Assembly: GCA_028564675.1 (NCBI GenBank) | Contig: JAOVVO010000453.1 | Location: 1-64,000, forward strand | DNA: 64,000 nucleotides | Direction: 5' to 3' | Origin: Onchocerca lupi | Taxonomy: Eukaryota > Nematoda > Chromadorea > Rhabditida > Onchocercidae | Shown: positions 1 to 13,800 of the stretch, piece after piece | Layout of the letters: each line of letters begins with the position of its first letter | Position numbering within the stretch: the stretch's first letter is position 1 | The notes under the pieces: model-generated | Databases searched by the model: none | The model's input: only the letters and a program-made list of their open reading frames with translations | What the model was told of the DNA's origin: nothing | Program-made: the position numbers and the translations under genes

Positions 1-780
1 TTTTTTCTGATCTCACTCTATTTATGCATTCTTCATTTTCTTCCACAAAGTTTTTTATTTAACAATAAATTGGTGATTAAATGGCTGGCCGTCTTTTTAT
101 CTTCTGATATATGGATGATCGGAAAAACAATGCAGTGACATAGATTATATAAGGAATATAGATATAAGCAAGTATAGAAAAATGATATAAATATAGCAAA
201 ATTAAGTATGGAAAATGAACTTAAAATATTAAGTTTGAAAAAAAGGCAAATTTGAAGTTATCGCACAGCATTCATTCACAGAATTTCCGTTAACTTTCAA
301 GGTTACCACTTTTTTTTTCAGCTGTTTCCATCGACTATATTTGCTCCTCAATTTTGTTTGAAAAAAAAATTCTTTTTCTAAAAAAAAAGAAGTTAAAAAG
401 CGAAGTTTTTTTTCCTTCCTGTCCTCGTTTTTTTAAAGAATGAAAGTGTAATTTTAAGGCATACAGCAATGAAGCATTAATTTTTTTTTTTTACTGCAGT
501 TTTTATTATGATAAGTTTTTTTCAGTCAAAAAAAAATTCATTCAATAATGAATTTGCATTCGTTGGCTTCCAATGCATATGCTATCAGATTCCAAATTAA
601 TTGAACTCGAAAAAAAAGCGAAAACTTTGCACCTACCATTTTAACTTCATTGTGTCTTTGTAATTAATTTACAATAATTCAATGGGAAGTAACATTTGCA
701 CATTATTGAAAGAGCACTTAGAGAGAATATTCATTATAAATGGCTCATCATAGCAAAAAATGGAATCAAAAGGAAATGCA
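1..780. other. Non-coding left flank, copy-1 upstream region
   Basis: I see no gene here. The stretch resembles 13.8-14.5 kb, which precedes peptide gene copy 3; for example, the 'gattaaat..tggcc..tttttatc..ctgat' segment at 74-108 recurs near 13880-13915. It is therefore the diverged left part of the same duplicated unit, cut by the window edge. Only T- and A-rich runs stand out. Confidence 0.5.
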
Positions 781-784
781 AAAA

Positions 785-990
785 TTCAATAAAGCGCATC
801 CGATTGTAGTGGAGTAAAACGGGTTCGGATGCATGATTTTTGTAAAGGTCAAGATCAAAATCTAATATATAAAGTAGGCGAGTTGGAAAATTCATTATCA
901 GCAGGCCGATTGGTACCCGTTCCACTCAACTGATACCAAGTCGTTATTTAATTTAAGGACGCATTATTGAGGACCATCTAATCTGAACTT
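785..990 (+). promoter_or_regulatory. Conserved upstream block of peptide gene copy 1
   Basis: The block contains 'aaaacgggttcggatgcatga', a TATA-like 'ctaatatataaagta' at about 861-875, and 'ggccgattggtaccc'. The same order of motifs is found upstream of all four other paralogues (near 3995-4170, 14515-14710, and in reverse at 30840-31060 and 40750-40950). It lies about 0.7 kb before the start codon. Conservation well above the surrounding AT-rich DNA suggests a promoter or upstream non-coding exon; that role is inferred. Confidence 0.45.
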
Positions 991-1665
991 CCTTATCCCT
1001 CTCGAAACAATATTAAATAAGTTTTAAAGAAAAAAAGTAAATATTTTCCTTTTTAATTATATTTTTCTTATAAGTCATGGCTGATCGCTAATTTTTTTAT
1101 TTACATCAATAATTTCAGTTCTATTCAGTCGAAATATAAGTAATATAGTATACCTGAGATTTTATATAATTTCAAATCAATATGTGAATTGGGTCGTAAT
1201 TCAGAAACAAACATCGATGCAAAATACAAAAAACATTTAATATTTCAGTATAAATCTTAGTATTTTTTAGTTTGCTTTTCATTTTTCTTACTACAGTGCG
1301 ACGAACCTAAAATACTCAATATCTAAATTATAAAAATAAAACGAATTGATTATTTTCTACACTTGGCAAATACGTAGAAAATAATTTACATTCTTTTACT
1401 TCATTTAATCTCACAAACTTTTGTTATTGAATTAATTTCCTTCTGAGTATATTTACCCGATAGAGACATTTTTTATCAGTTGGAAAACATTGAAATATTT
1501 TCTTACAATATCATTCTGATGGATTCGTATGGATGATTAGCACTACTAATAATTGTGTTCTATCACTGCATATGATGACATTTTTCAACCTTTACCTCAC
1601 AAAATGATCGATTAAAAAAGTCTCTCAAATGCAATTCAGATTAACTTCGCCAACATTTCAGAATA

Positions 1666-2330
1666 ATGAGATTCAAATGGATTATATTATTGCTGTCACT
1701 GATGATACCAGTAATGACAGCTAACTTCGATATTTTAACGAGAAATAGTGATTCCGAAATTACTGTCGACAAACAAGAAGTCTCATTTAGAAGTCATCGG
1801 TTTAGACGGTCTAGAGGATTTCCTGGTGTTCCTTGGAGGATATCTCCTGAACATTGTTGGTCCTGTAATGAAGGAACAGGGCGGAAAGAAATGTTCAAGA
1901 ACTGGTGGTTGCATGTTAGTTCATTCTCCATATATTTCACCTATTTTTAGACTTCAAATTTTACTTTTTAAAATATTCAGAAAAGACAAAGAAAGAGTTT
2001 TGTCAGCAATTTTCATCAACAATCCAATTAATATTCTTGCAAAAATTATGAAAACTAAGAGGATTTAATGTCAAAAAATATTATAACTTTATGGCATTAA
2101 ATTAACCCATTTTTTTGAGCTAGTACATATATGTTTATCATAAGATAAGAATAAAAATGATATCAATATTAGCAAAAAAGGGAAAAAAGTAAAAAAAAAA
2201 TGAAGAAATTTAAAAATGAAGCATTGCTAAAAATGAAAAAAGTATTTAACTGAAATAACAAAACGAAAAATTTCAGATACCGTGGCTGTTGCCGATTTCA
2301 ATGTCGTGGATAAAAGCGATGCTCTTTTGA
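1666..2330 (+). CDS. Secreted Cys-containing peptide precursor, copy 1
   Basis: Two exons, 1666-1914 and 2277-2330, predict 100 residues. The intron starts GTTAGT and ends TTTCAG, and both sites are shared by all five paralogues. The ATG is five bases after 'acatttcag', a good spliced-leader acceptor, which fixes the start. Residues 1-19 form a signal peptide (MRFKWIILLLSLMIPVMTA); RFRR at 45-48 is a furin-like processing site; the core has C64 and C67 (HCWSC) and ends GRKEMFKNWWLH. Exon 2 adds the hydrophobic tail IPWLLPISMSWIKAMLF. This copy lacks the Gly run and CC pair of copies 3-5. I do not recognise the family in other organisms. A secreted or surface-anchored peptide is inferred from the signal, processing site and tail. 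Confidence 0.75.
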
Positions 2331-3990
2331 AATTCAGCAAAAATTATCATTAACAATTACAATATTTCAATTATTTATCAATGAAATTGAAATATCGCGA
2401 AATTATTTTAAGAATATAAATTTTAATTTTTTGTTTTTTTTTTACAAATATCTTACTTACGGAATACAATAAACCTGATTTGATCTGCCAACAACATAAA
2501 AACAAATAATATATAAATAAACATAAATGCAAGCATTCACTTATAGCTTTCAAAATTTCGCAAGAATTATTGATCTTCCAACTGTTCATTTTTTGAAAAT
2601 TGAAGAAACTGTATGAAATATCCGTTGCAAGAAAAATAACTGTTGGAGAAATAAATGAAATTTGAAAAGTAATCGTTAATAGATTATTTCATGCTAAGTT
2701 ACGAAAAAAAATTGTTACAACAGAAAATCAAAGAAATTACGAACGAAAAAACTTTTGCTTCAAATTCCAATTTTTTTCTTTTATAACATTATTTCTTCTT
2801 CCTTTCTTTTCTATGTCATGCATTCTTCTGAAATATTTTTAACAGGCAATGATCCATCAGTACTATAGCTTGATTTCTATCGAACTAATAAAGTATGATT
2901 GTCTAAATTGTTTGATTCTTAATATACTGTTGCAGTATTCTGCCATATTTAAATTTTAAATTTTGCATTAGACTTACTTAATTTAAAATAAAACGGTTTT
3001 CTGAAACTTCTGTTTTCTGTAACTTTTCAAAATAGGAACAATTAAACAATGTAAAATTCAACTCGATTTTTTCTTTTTGCTGAAATTAAATTACTCGAAG
3101 TTTTGAATGAAGAAATGACACAATTCGGGAAGAGGCAGGATATAGGGTGTAGTCTATTTGTTTCAAGTAAATACTGGTGTAATGTCACGATATCACGCTA
3201 TGATCAGACGAAATTTCATATTGTATTGGTTGTAAAAAACAAAATTTTTGCTAGATTAAGAAAGCTTAAATAAAATTTAGCAATTTAAAATTGGATGATT
3301 ATCTGTTACTATTTTTTTGTGACGAATAAATCAAAACTACTCAGTTATGAATTAAAAGTTTTGCCATAATTAAAAATTAACAACTGATTGAAAAATTATA
3401 AATGTTTAGACAAAATTTGCGCCATCTGCTGATAAGAAAAGATATCATCTTGCAATAGATAATATAATTTTTATTCTTTTGTTTATATTCTACTACATTT
3501 TTTTGAAATTAATTCTATTTTTGCATCAAAGAATGCAGCAAGTAAGTGAGTTTTGGGGATTTGATATCTTTATTTGATTACAATTTTAATTTGCAAAATA
3601 TATATTGCTTTTAGGTTTAAGCAAAAGTCAACTTTTTTCCTATATTGCTTAAACTTACCTGAAAATTATTTATCTACTCAGTTTTTTTTTTGATAAGAAT
3701 AAATATGTTATTATAACTAAATCGATAACTTTGACAAATGAAAGACTAAAGTGTGATTTAGCAGCCTGCAGCAATAAAATGTTAATTTTTTATTGATGAT
3801 ATAAAAAATTCATTAAACATTAGTTTATATTCATTGATCTTTAATTTTTATGCTATTGATTCTCTGAACTGATTAAATTAAATTTTAAATAATTCGTTCC
3901 AAAAACAAGAAAACCACCTTGCACTTTTCATTTTCGTTTCGCTTATTTTTCGCATTATTGTAGTTAATTCGTTAAATCAACGAAAAGCTA
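2331..3990 (+). repeat. 3' flank of copy 1, duplicated at 6254-7880
   Basis: No gene is visible. The stretch aligns along its whole length with 6254-7880 downstream of copy 2: for instance 'tcttaatatactgttgcagtattctgccat' against 'tcttagtatatctgatcctattgcaatattctgcca', and 'gccatctgctgataagaaaa' against 'gccatctgttgatgagaaaa'. Part of it also recurs after copy 3 (about 16690-17260). Copies 1 and 2 are thus a tandem duplication of a unit of about 4 kb. Confidence 0.6.
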
Positions 3991-3994
3991 CTGT

Positions 3995-4175
3995 AATGGA
4001 ACAAAACAGGTTCGAATAGAAGGTCAAGATAAAAACCTAATATATAAAACAATCGAGCTGAAAAATTCTTCATTAGCGGGCCGGTTTGCACCCATTCTAC
4101 TCATTTGAAATCAACTCATTCTATGAATTTAAGGACCTATCATCGAAGATCACTCTCAATCAAACTACTATCATA
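3995..4175 (+). promoter_or_regulatory. Conserved upstream block of peptide gene copy 2
   Basis: This is the second copy of the block described at 785-990: 'ggaacaaaacaggttcg', 'cctaatatataaaaca' and 'gggccggtttgcaccc' occur in the same order. It ends with 'atcatcgaagatcactctca', a phrase that also marks the - strand copies near 30850 and 40770. It is about 1.4 kb before the copy 2 start. Confidence 0.45.
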
Positions 4176-5592
4176 AATGTTTTATGTTGATTCTCATTCA
4201 CGCAAACAAAACCTAATATCTCTATCTTCGATGATTAATCTTTTTGGAAATTATTTGGAAACGCGTAATCCTTCACATTGTCCTTTAGGTGATCACCTAG
4301 CGAATCATGCAGTGGAAAATCTACTATATTAGAGAATTTACTTGATATGTCAACTGATTTGTTAGATTTAGAACGTCGTGAGACAGATCGCTTTATAATG
4401 GATGCTAATTGGCAACATGATTTTCAGCATTACATGTTTAAAGGATGAAAGTTTTGATTGGAAATCTTGCAATTACTAATTGTTTAAAAATTTTCGCAAA
4501 ATTTTTTCCTTTTTTCTCAATATGAAAATTTACTTTTTGAACGAAATTTTATTTTAAAATGTTGAAGCAAGTAAGAAGGAAGCATTTCTGTTGTATTTCA
4601 AAAGACGAATGATATTTAAAAGAATTTTCTCAATAATTATCCGTTTACTGTTGCTGATCCATTAAATCTAACAGATAGATGTTTCATGTAGATACATATC
4701 TCAATAAATATTAAATATGAATACCTTTAATATAAATCATTCATTAATATCTTCTGCTAGTATAAATAGACGTGATTTTTAAATTCTAAGAATTATCTGT
4801 TTTCTAGAGTTATTTAACACCTATTTCTTATCACTTTGGAAACTTCGCACCTTTTTTCCTGTACGATTTTTGTCGGAATATTCACGCACGCAAATCACGT
4901 AAAGAAGATACATAAATTTTCCATTTAAAAAAAATAAATCACTTCTGATAGTTAATTTTCTTTAATACATCAATATATTTTGAATACTATTCAGTAAACA
5001 TATAAATGATGAATAATATTAGCTGAAATATTATATAATTCCAAATCAAAATATCAATATGTTGTGATACAGAAATATCAATATATGCAAAATACGTGAA
5101 ACATTCGTTGATATTTTAATGTACGCATGCTCTAAGCTTCAGTTTATACTTCATTTGATTAACAAATATTCATTTCCTTTCTCATACTATATGAATGCAA
5201 ATCTAAAATGATTAATAATTTAATTTAAAAAAAATTGAAACGAATGGATTAATTCGCAATTTTGCAAAATGCACAGAAGATAATGTAGAAAACCGGTTTT
5301 TTTATATTTTATTTGATCTCAAAAACTTTTGTTAATAAATCAATTTTTTTTTTCTGTTGAGTATATCCAACCAACAATGATCGCAGGCAGCATTTTCGCG
5401 AAAAAACGAATATTCAAATTGCTCGAAAAAGCAAGTTAGAAAATATTTTCCCATATGGATTCGCGTGATTAGCACTAATAATGACATCCATTGTTTCATA
5501 CGATAATTTTTCTGAAGCTTCTAGCTAGCAAAGTAATGATTAAAAGAAATTCTCAGATTATGATTCAGGACAGCTTTACAAATTTCAGGATA

Positions 5593-6253
5593 ATGAGATT
5601 GAAGTGGATTGCATTATCGTTATTGTTGATGGTACCAGTAATGATAGCTGGCATCGAAACTTCAATGGGAAATGATAATCCCGCAAGTACTGCTCAAAAA
5701 CAGCATTTTCTCGGAATTCATCGGTTCAAACGACTTGTTTATGATGTTTTTATAGATACATCAGGCTCAGGCATGGGTTGTCCGCTTCATTGTCCACTTA
5801 CAGCAACAGGAATAACGAAAGAAACAAACTCCTGGTTGCATGTTAGTGCATTTTCCATATATTTCACCCATTTTTTTAAATGCAAATTTTATTTTTTAAA
5901 ATACCCAAAAAAAGACAACAAAAGAATTTTGTCAGCAATTTTCATTAAAAATCTAATTAACATTTCCATAAAAATTACGAAAAGGATTTAATGCTAAAAA
6001 ATATTATGGCATTAAGCTAACTTACTATCTTACTACTGCTATATATACATATATTCATAAATGAAAGTAATAGTAGTGATAATCAAAAAAACAAAAAAAA
6101 AAAGGAAAAAGATGAAAAAACTAAATGATGAGGGAGTGCTAAAAATGATAAAACAACTAATTGTTATAAGAAAACGGCAAACATTAACTTCAGACATTGT
6201 TGTTGCTGCTGCTACCGATATCAGTGTCATGGATGAAGGCGATGCTTTTTTGA
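5593..6253 (+). CDS. Secreted Cys-containing peptide precursor, copy 2 (divergent)
   Basis: Exons 5593-5841 and 6194-6253 predict 102 residues. The open frame extends upstream to 5491, but 'aaatttcag' immediately before 'gataATG' and alignment with the other copies place the start at 5593. A signal peptide covers residues 1-19 and RFKR is at 44-47; the core carries C63 and C67 (GCPLHCP). The family's Gly-rich tract, CC pair and KEMFRNWW segment are missing: the exon ends ITKETNSWLH. The GTTAGT donor, the acceptor and the tail (TLLLLLLPISVSWMKAMLF) are intact, so it looks expressible. The tail is one codon longer than in copies 3-5. The function is unknown. Confidence 0.7.
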
Positions 6254-7880
6254 ATTTTCCACGAAATTATCATTAATAATTGCAATGTTTCATTCTTTTA
6301 TCACACTGAAAAAATGAAACTAAAATAAGCGAAAATACTTCAAATTTTTTCCTTTTGCTTCCATCCAAATAGTTCACTTATATAATGCAATAACTCTATT
6401 TGATACGTCAATAAATAAAAGTACAACAATATACAAATATACATACAAATAAACATAAACGCAGATATATCTAAAATTGTTTATAGCTTTCAAAATTCTC
6501 CAAGAATTGTTCATTTTCCAACTGTTCATTTTTTAAAATTAAAAGAACGATATGAAAAATCCGCTGCAAAAAAAATGAATATTAGAGAAATAAATGAAAT
6601 TTTAGAGGTATTTGTTAATTGATTATTGCTAAGTTTGTGTCAGCATCATCAGAAAGCGATACAGTAAACTAAATGCAAAAAAAAATTGTATAAAAAGAAA
6701 ATCAAAAAAATTATAAACGAAAAAACTTTTACTTCAAATTCCATTTTTCCTTTTCTTTTATGACGTTCCTTCTTTTTCCATTCTTTTTTATGCCATGCAT
6801 ACTTCTGAAGTATTTTCAACAAACAATAATCCATCGTTACTATAGTTTGATTTGTGTTGAAACTATTATAGTATGATTATCTAAATTGTTTCATTCTTAG
6901 TATATCTGATCCTATTGCAATATTCTGCCAATCTAATTTTTTAATTTTATTGCGGACTTAATTTAAAAAAAAAAAAAAAAAGCGTCTTTTCTTCGATTTT
7001 CTGAAATTTTTGTTTTCTGTAACTTTTTCAGAAATAGGAACAATTAAATAGTTTAAAGTTTAATGCAATTTTTTTTTTTTTTTTTTTGCTGAAAATAAAT
7101 CGTTTTGGATAGAGTAATGATATAATTCAGAAAGAAGCAGGATATTGGTGTAGTCCATTCGATTCGAGTAAACACTAATGTAATTTCACCCAATTATTAT
7201 CAGACGAAATCTTACATTTGTATTAATTGTAAAGAACGAGTTTTTTGAGAGTGAAGTAAACTTAAATAAAATTAAGTAACTTAAAATTGAATGATTATCT
7301 GTCGGCTTATTCTTAATGAATCAATCAAAACTATTCATTTGTTAATTAAAGATTTATCGCAATTAAAAATTAGCAACCGATTAAAAAATTATACAAGTAA
7401 ATAAAGAGGAAACTAAAAAAAATGAAATAAAGAAATATTATTAAAAAATTTCTTAGTAGAATTGAACTGTTTAGACATTACGCCATCTGTTGATGAGAAA
7501 AAGAAATCATCTTGCAATAAATGATGAATATAATTTTTATTCTTTTGCTTATACTTTACTACATTTTTTTAGCATAAAGTTAATTATATTTTCGATATAA
7601 AAACATGCAGAAACTAAGCGAGTTTTGAGAATTTGATATCTTTATTTAATTGCAAATTTAATGGCGAAATATATATTTTATAGGTTAATGCCAACTTTTT
7701 TCCTCATTTTGCTTAAGATTACCTGGAAATTTTTTGTTTATTCAATTTTTTTGGTAAGATAAGTATGTCACAATGATTAATTTGATAACTTTGGCAAATG
7801 GATTTTATAAATACATTAAGCTGAACTAATCTAAATAAAAGTTTAATTTTTGTTTCAATAGTGATGTTATTTTTTCTAAT
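6254..7880 (+). repeat. 3' flank of copy 2, duplicate of 2331-3990
   Basis: Non-coding. It matches the 3' flank of copy 1 with many small indels and long A or T runs (6963-6980, 7072-7087). No open frame is shared between the two copies, so I treat it as diverged duplicated spacer. Confidence 0.55.
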
Positions 7881-9750
7881 TTATTATTTTCTTTAAATCA
7901 CTCCTGAACAGTAAAAAATTATGAAAAAGTCTGAAATAGTTATGTGATAGCACACTACGAATTAATAAATAGACTAATGCAGTTATTTGAAAAATTGCAG
8001 TTTAACCAATTATTTTCAAATTTAAAAAGCTTTAAATGCTCATTAAAGACACAAGCGAATAGTAGTTTAATTTATTTCTGTAATATTCAATCAAAATCTG
8101 CAAATTCCTTTTGGTTAAGTAAGCACGTAAATACGAAAAGAAAATAAAATAAAGAAACCTGAAAAATTTCTCAACCAAAGAAATACACAGTCCTATCTTT
8201 TCATAAAGGAAACCGAATCTCAATTACTGCTTGAATCCGAATCAGTTATCTGCACAAACATAAATCAAACTTATTACTCTGAATTATAAATGTAATAATT
8301 CAAAACTTCAATTACAACAAACATGAAAAGTTAAATGAGGAATTTTCAATTTCGATTACAACATATTATGACTTCATAAAACTTTTTCTATTTTTTCTTT
8401 TTTTTTTTTCGCACTCAGAAATTTTTCAACATATGTCAAATAACTATACATTATAAAGTTAACTAATAAATACACATATTTACACATAAATTACTCATAA
8501 TGTAATTTATTCATTAATTTATTTCTAAACCTTACGGATCCTTTCATTTTTCCACATTACTCATTCTTTTAGATTCTTTCGCATCATTAGTATATAATTA
8601 AGACATCTGAAAAAAAGTTCTTTACTTGCAATTCGAAACAAATGGAATTATTACTGATGACACAATAAAAAGTTGTGGAAATAAGAATTAGAAGATAAAT
8701 TAAAACATTATTTCAAAATGTGATTCTTTCCTTATTTACAACAAAATTATAATGGTTCTAGTAAAACATGGTGATGAGATCTCACTTGCATTTGTCATTC
8801 TTTAAATTTTATATCGTGACGTAAGAAATCATTTTTTTACATAGTGATTGTTAAAAGCCATTTAAATCATGATTTTTTCTGAAAATTCATTCATTTACGT
8901 GATTCTTTAGAAATGAAAAGAAAACGGATAAGAATCATTAATTTTGCGAATCGTCCAACACAATATTAAATGGTCGTAATAAAAAGAGCAAGAAGGAATA
9001 ACTTGAAATATTTCATCATGGCAAACATCCCTACAAAATTTTTTGCTTCTGAAACTGACTATGGAAAGGAAAAAACCATAAATGATAAGTAAACAATGAA
9101 CAGAGAATATTCTTAACTTCTTCATCATTCATCTCTATTAAACGAAGCGGTCTTGTGAAACAAATTATTTCAATTAGCAAGCTATTTCATTTCTTTGTGA
9201 TGAAATGTTCAATCTCACATTATAATTAAGCAAAGATCTTTCCTCAACTGCCTTTTATCAAAACAGCAATATTTACAACTTTTAATTCCAGTATAAAAAT
9301 ATCTAATTGAAGATTTATTAATACTTTATTTTAATCCCTTGAATTAAGGATCTAAATAATAATATAATTCATACAATCTTTCTAAAATAATAATGGAAGG
9401 GTAATGTTGAATCGTAGCTTTTTACCGGGATCATGATATTTCTGAAAGATCAAATTTTCAGTCAGCGATCAGTTTTGAATCAAAATTACTGAAAACTATC
9501 CATCAATTCATCACATCATTCTTCTCTCAACCTTCCTGTCATGAGATTGTCAACAATACGCCCGGTACAGATGCTATTATCAATTTGTTAATACGATCGG
9601 TCGCATGATCAATCTATCAATATCATTTATTCTGCACAACCGAAAAAATCATCTTTTGAAGTAAATTGAAGTGGTTAAGAACATTTTAAATTTCGATTGG
9701 CTTATTGCCCATCACTTTCATGATTCAAGAATACAGACTGCATTGTACAT
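7881..9750. other. Spacer without recognisable gene
   Basis: The short open frames here (67-73 codons) have no signal peptide, splice context or paralogue in the window and are expected by chance at this base composition. I see nothing else. Confidence 0.4.
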
Positions 9751-12700
9751 ATAATGAAATGCAAATAAATTTAGAAGCACAATATATACTTAATATAAAA
9801 ACATTAGTACTGATTTTCGAAAAAAGAAAATCAATACATATATTTTATATTCTTTTTTCAAAAAAAGTCTTCTAATTTTTTATTATGAAATTATGTAATC
9901 AATTTCATAAAGAAAAGTTGATCAACAAGACTAACAAATATTTTGGAAAATTCAGAACTTGTATGAATTTTTCTTCGATGCTATTTCGCAGGTGTAATTT
10001 GGCCTCATGGAAACTTCTCATCTGAAACAAGTTGAGTAATTTTTGATTGATTGCCCACTAGTTGTTTTCTTCGCCCGTTTTGAAATAAATAAAACAAAAC
10101 TTTTGATTTATTCCATTTTGTCCTATACTAATAAAACAATCGTTTTGAATTATGCATACTATTAACTCGTTCTTCATTCGTTTCAATATTTGGTACACCA
10201 TCTCCAGAAAATTTAAGACGAAAAGAAAAGTTTTAATGTTTAAATAATTTTATGATAAATGATTTGATTGATAAAATTGCGACAATTTTATGATTAATAC
10301 CGATTGAAAAATATCGCCTGACAACACAGCAATATACAGAATTTTAAAGAAACGATTTCAGACATGAAGGAAAAGAAAAAAAAAGGATTTAAAATGTAAC
10401 AACTAAAAAACAAGAAAAAATTGATTTATAGGTCGCATATGCCAATGACATGATGTAAAGTGGGATATTTATGATGTAGTTTATGATATTGATATGATAA
10501 ATAATGCAACATTCAATGATGTAGAGATCGATATCAATTGATACTTATAATATTTCATTTAAATTTTTGCTGTAACAAATGCTTAAAATTGAGGATAGTT
10601 ATGGAACAAATGCAACATACATTTTTTATCCAATCTCATCCAAATTACTTCTAATATTTCACTGATCAGTTGAAAAAAAACATCATAAAAATTTAAAAGC
10701 TTAAATAGACTATAAAATAATGTCACGTTGATTGATTGTACCTATCACAATCAGTCAATGTTGCAATATTATTTAAAAAAGACCTCCACTGTGCACAAAA
10801 TTTTCTTTGTAATTTGAAAGACTCAAAACAATATAAAAAATTCTTTCATCTAACTTATCAATCAATCATTTTACAGTAATTATGAACAGTTTGACTAGTT
10901 TCATTTTGTACAAACAACAAGACAATTTTTTTTTCACACTCGATACTAGTTGACAATATTCACTTGTTGTAAAAGTTTCTCGCTGATTGGTATGGATGAG
11001 TAGGTTTTATTGGTTCTCGGTGTTAAAAATAGAAAATTATCTGAAAATTAACACAGTAATAGAATTAATAGCTAGATTTTTCGATATTATTCTCTCTTGA
11101 AAACTGTTCCTCGGATCTTTTTTGAGCGGTCTGCTCTATCTGGTCGTACTACTCGTTCTGATCGTTTTGTTGGCATTGATAATTATTCGTGATTCTTTCT
11201 ATAGTCCAAATGCATGATTTTAATTCTTTATATACTCGTAGTTTGTTTCTTATAGTCAATTTCACTGAATTTACACGGATGAATGTCGTTGTTATATGGC
11301 CAACAATTATAGTAACATTTTGTACTTTTGTAGACTGTCCGTAAATATTTAACTTGCTTTCCCTATAATTTTGTTGCAAAATGTATGCTAACTTTTTTAA
11401 ATGAAAGTGAAACAATTGAACTGTCGATTTCTTTTGTTTATTTGATTTTAGCATTTAAATATAATTTAAAGTCACATTTTCATAAAATTATTGAAAAAAT
11501 ATTGCCGAAAAATCATATATGTAAGGTAAATTGCACAATTTGTAAAGCTAGCTTAATATAAAAATATCAGAGCTTTCGGATTGTAGATTAAATTAAAGTG
11601 TAATTTTGATATGATAAACAAGCTGATTTGTTGACAAGAGAAAAGAGCCCTAAAATAGTACAAACTAATGATAAATGATACGCAAAGCTTCAACCTGCGT
11701 TCGATAAGGTATGAGTTTGAATAGAATGTCGAACAAGCGAACATTCAGCCTGTTAGATCCCCGTTAAATTAGTTAGTGTATAACTTTGCGATAAAAATTG
11801 GAAATTGAAATGTTTACGAAATTTTTACAAAATAAAAACTCTTGTAAAGTAATATTGGACTATTAAATGTTTATAATGTGCTTAGTTGACTTCGAGTAAT
11901 ATGAATGCCATTCTTCATCTGTATTTCAAGATATCTCAGGCTCATCTAGTTGCTGGTTGTTTCAATTCAGTATAGTGAATTCAGTCGAGAAAGTAAACGA
12001 AAAGCATGCTATAATTACGAATTTGTTTTGGTATTTCTGCATTAAATTCAAACTAAGCGTTGAAATCCAAATAGAGCACAAATTTATTGCTCATTTTTTT
12101 ATAAAAAGTTTTGAATAGAAAACTTTTGAAAAAAAACTTTGAATAAGCAACTCAATAAATTTCAGAAATTGTACGGAAAAAATTAAAATTTATTAATATC
12201 TCGTAACTAAGACAACAGAATATTGCATTATTATTTGAAAATTGAAAATGGATATTCTTTTTAATATTCATTTTCATTTTTCAAACAGAATATTCATTTT
12301 CCTTTTTTTTATAATCGTGATCTAATCAAATTCACCTCAATACCAAGATTTCAATAAATGTAAAGATATAATTTGTATTTTAATTTAACAAAAACAGCTT
12401 GCATTGTTCAGCAACATTTTTCGCATTATTTATAAGTTATTTTCATGAACATATTGTTTCCCAGTAATATACTCCAATCAAGAATATTATTTCTAAAACT
12501 TTTGATCAAATATTTCACTCATCAATTTGTTTTTTCGGTGAAGAAATTATGGCATTCCATCAAAAATCCAATCGTTTTTTGGTCCATCAAAACAAAATTA
12601 TAATTTAGTGATACTATAATAAAAGAAACGGCAGCATCTTTGAAAAGTAAAAAACAAAGAAATTCATGCCTTTATTTTTCCCTCAATTTCAAATTTTTTT

Positions 12701-13800
12701 GAATTTATTTTAAAATCAAATGCGAATTTTTATTTAGTCACAACGCACTGTAATTATCATTGAGATTAGGAAATTAAGATATATATGAGTACTATAATAA
12801 TTGTCAATTTGAAGTCAAAAAATTAATGTTAATGTTATATGATGAATAATGTTGCTGCTAAGCATTAGCACATGAAATTCTAATTTTTTAAGTTAAACAT
12901 AGTGATTTTTAATTATTTCCTTTTTTTCTCTTGAAGCTATAGGTGTAGTAATGATTGCTGAAAAAATTTCAGCACTAACCATCATTCGTTGGTAAAATAA
13001 TCAAAGATTCGAAGTTTCTTCTCAAGCTTAACTCTTTTAAAATCGATAATAAGAGATTTTTTTTTATGAATCTGAATCATAATCGTAAAGTTGAAAAAAA
13101 AAAAACAAATTTACATTTACTTATATCTCACATTTAATCCATATTCTGCTTATATGATTATCTAACTGGTATTTTCAAATCATGCTTCTGATCTTTTCTT
13201 AAAAAAATTAATAAATCTATTTCAATAAAATGCATGGAAAGTTGAACATCGACTTAGAGATTTACTTTGCTCTAAAATAAACCAACCAAGTTGAAATTAT
13301 CCATGGATGGAAAACTAATCAATACAATAAACATGCAAAAATTTTTGAAAAACATGGTTTAAAGGCTAATTGTTTGCTAATATAATATGATTAATATTGC
13401 ATGAATATATGGAAATGAAATACAGAAATGATATAAATCAGTTTCCCTCACAAAAAGTTTAATATTATGTTCCATATACAAAACAATAGTTGTTTTGATT
13501 ATTTATATCATTTAATTTAGAAGTAAAATTAATCCATTGTTTTCTAAGTTGCAAGTCTCATCAAGAAAATATAACATTTATCACGGAATAATCATAAATC
13601 ATCAATAATAATGTTATCTTCTTTAAATTCTTTTTATCCAAGATAAAATATAAAAAAAAAATAATTTTATTTTGGTAGAAGTAACTGTGCAGGAAAAATT
13701 TTACTCATATAGGTGATTGACCACATCGAAATGTTGAGAATATGATATTTCTGGAAATTCTAAGGGATTTATACATTTTTTTTAAAGTCTTCATTGATTA
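9750..13800 (+). repeat. Second duplicated block, copy A
   Basis: This block aligns in the same orientation with about 42.0-46.0 kb, and in parts with 17.6-19.9, 31.9-32.5 and 37.0-37.2 kb. Anchors include 'gatagttatggaacaaatgcaac' (10595) against 'gaataattatggagcaaaaac' (43180), the stretch at 11285-11520 against 18095-18350 and 44210-44460, and 'ataatcaaagattcgaagtttcttctcaa' (12996) against 37088 and 45140. At 11125-11214 there is a strongly hydrophobic frame ending RDSFYSPNA and a stop. A diverged hydrophobic frame with its stop at a similar place is at 17645-17780, so this may be a decayed terminal exon of a membrane protein. No complete gene is visible. Confidence 0.45.

Noticed and set aside
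11149..11454. 101-codon - strand frame
   Set aside because: It lies in duplicated spacer, is not conserved in the other block copies, and its length is near the chance maximum.
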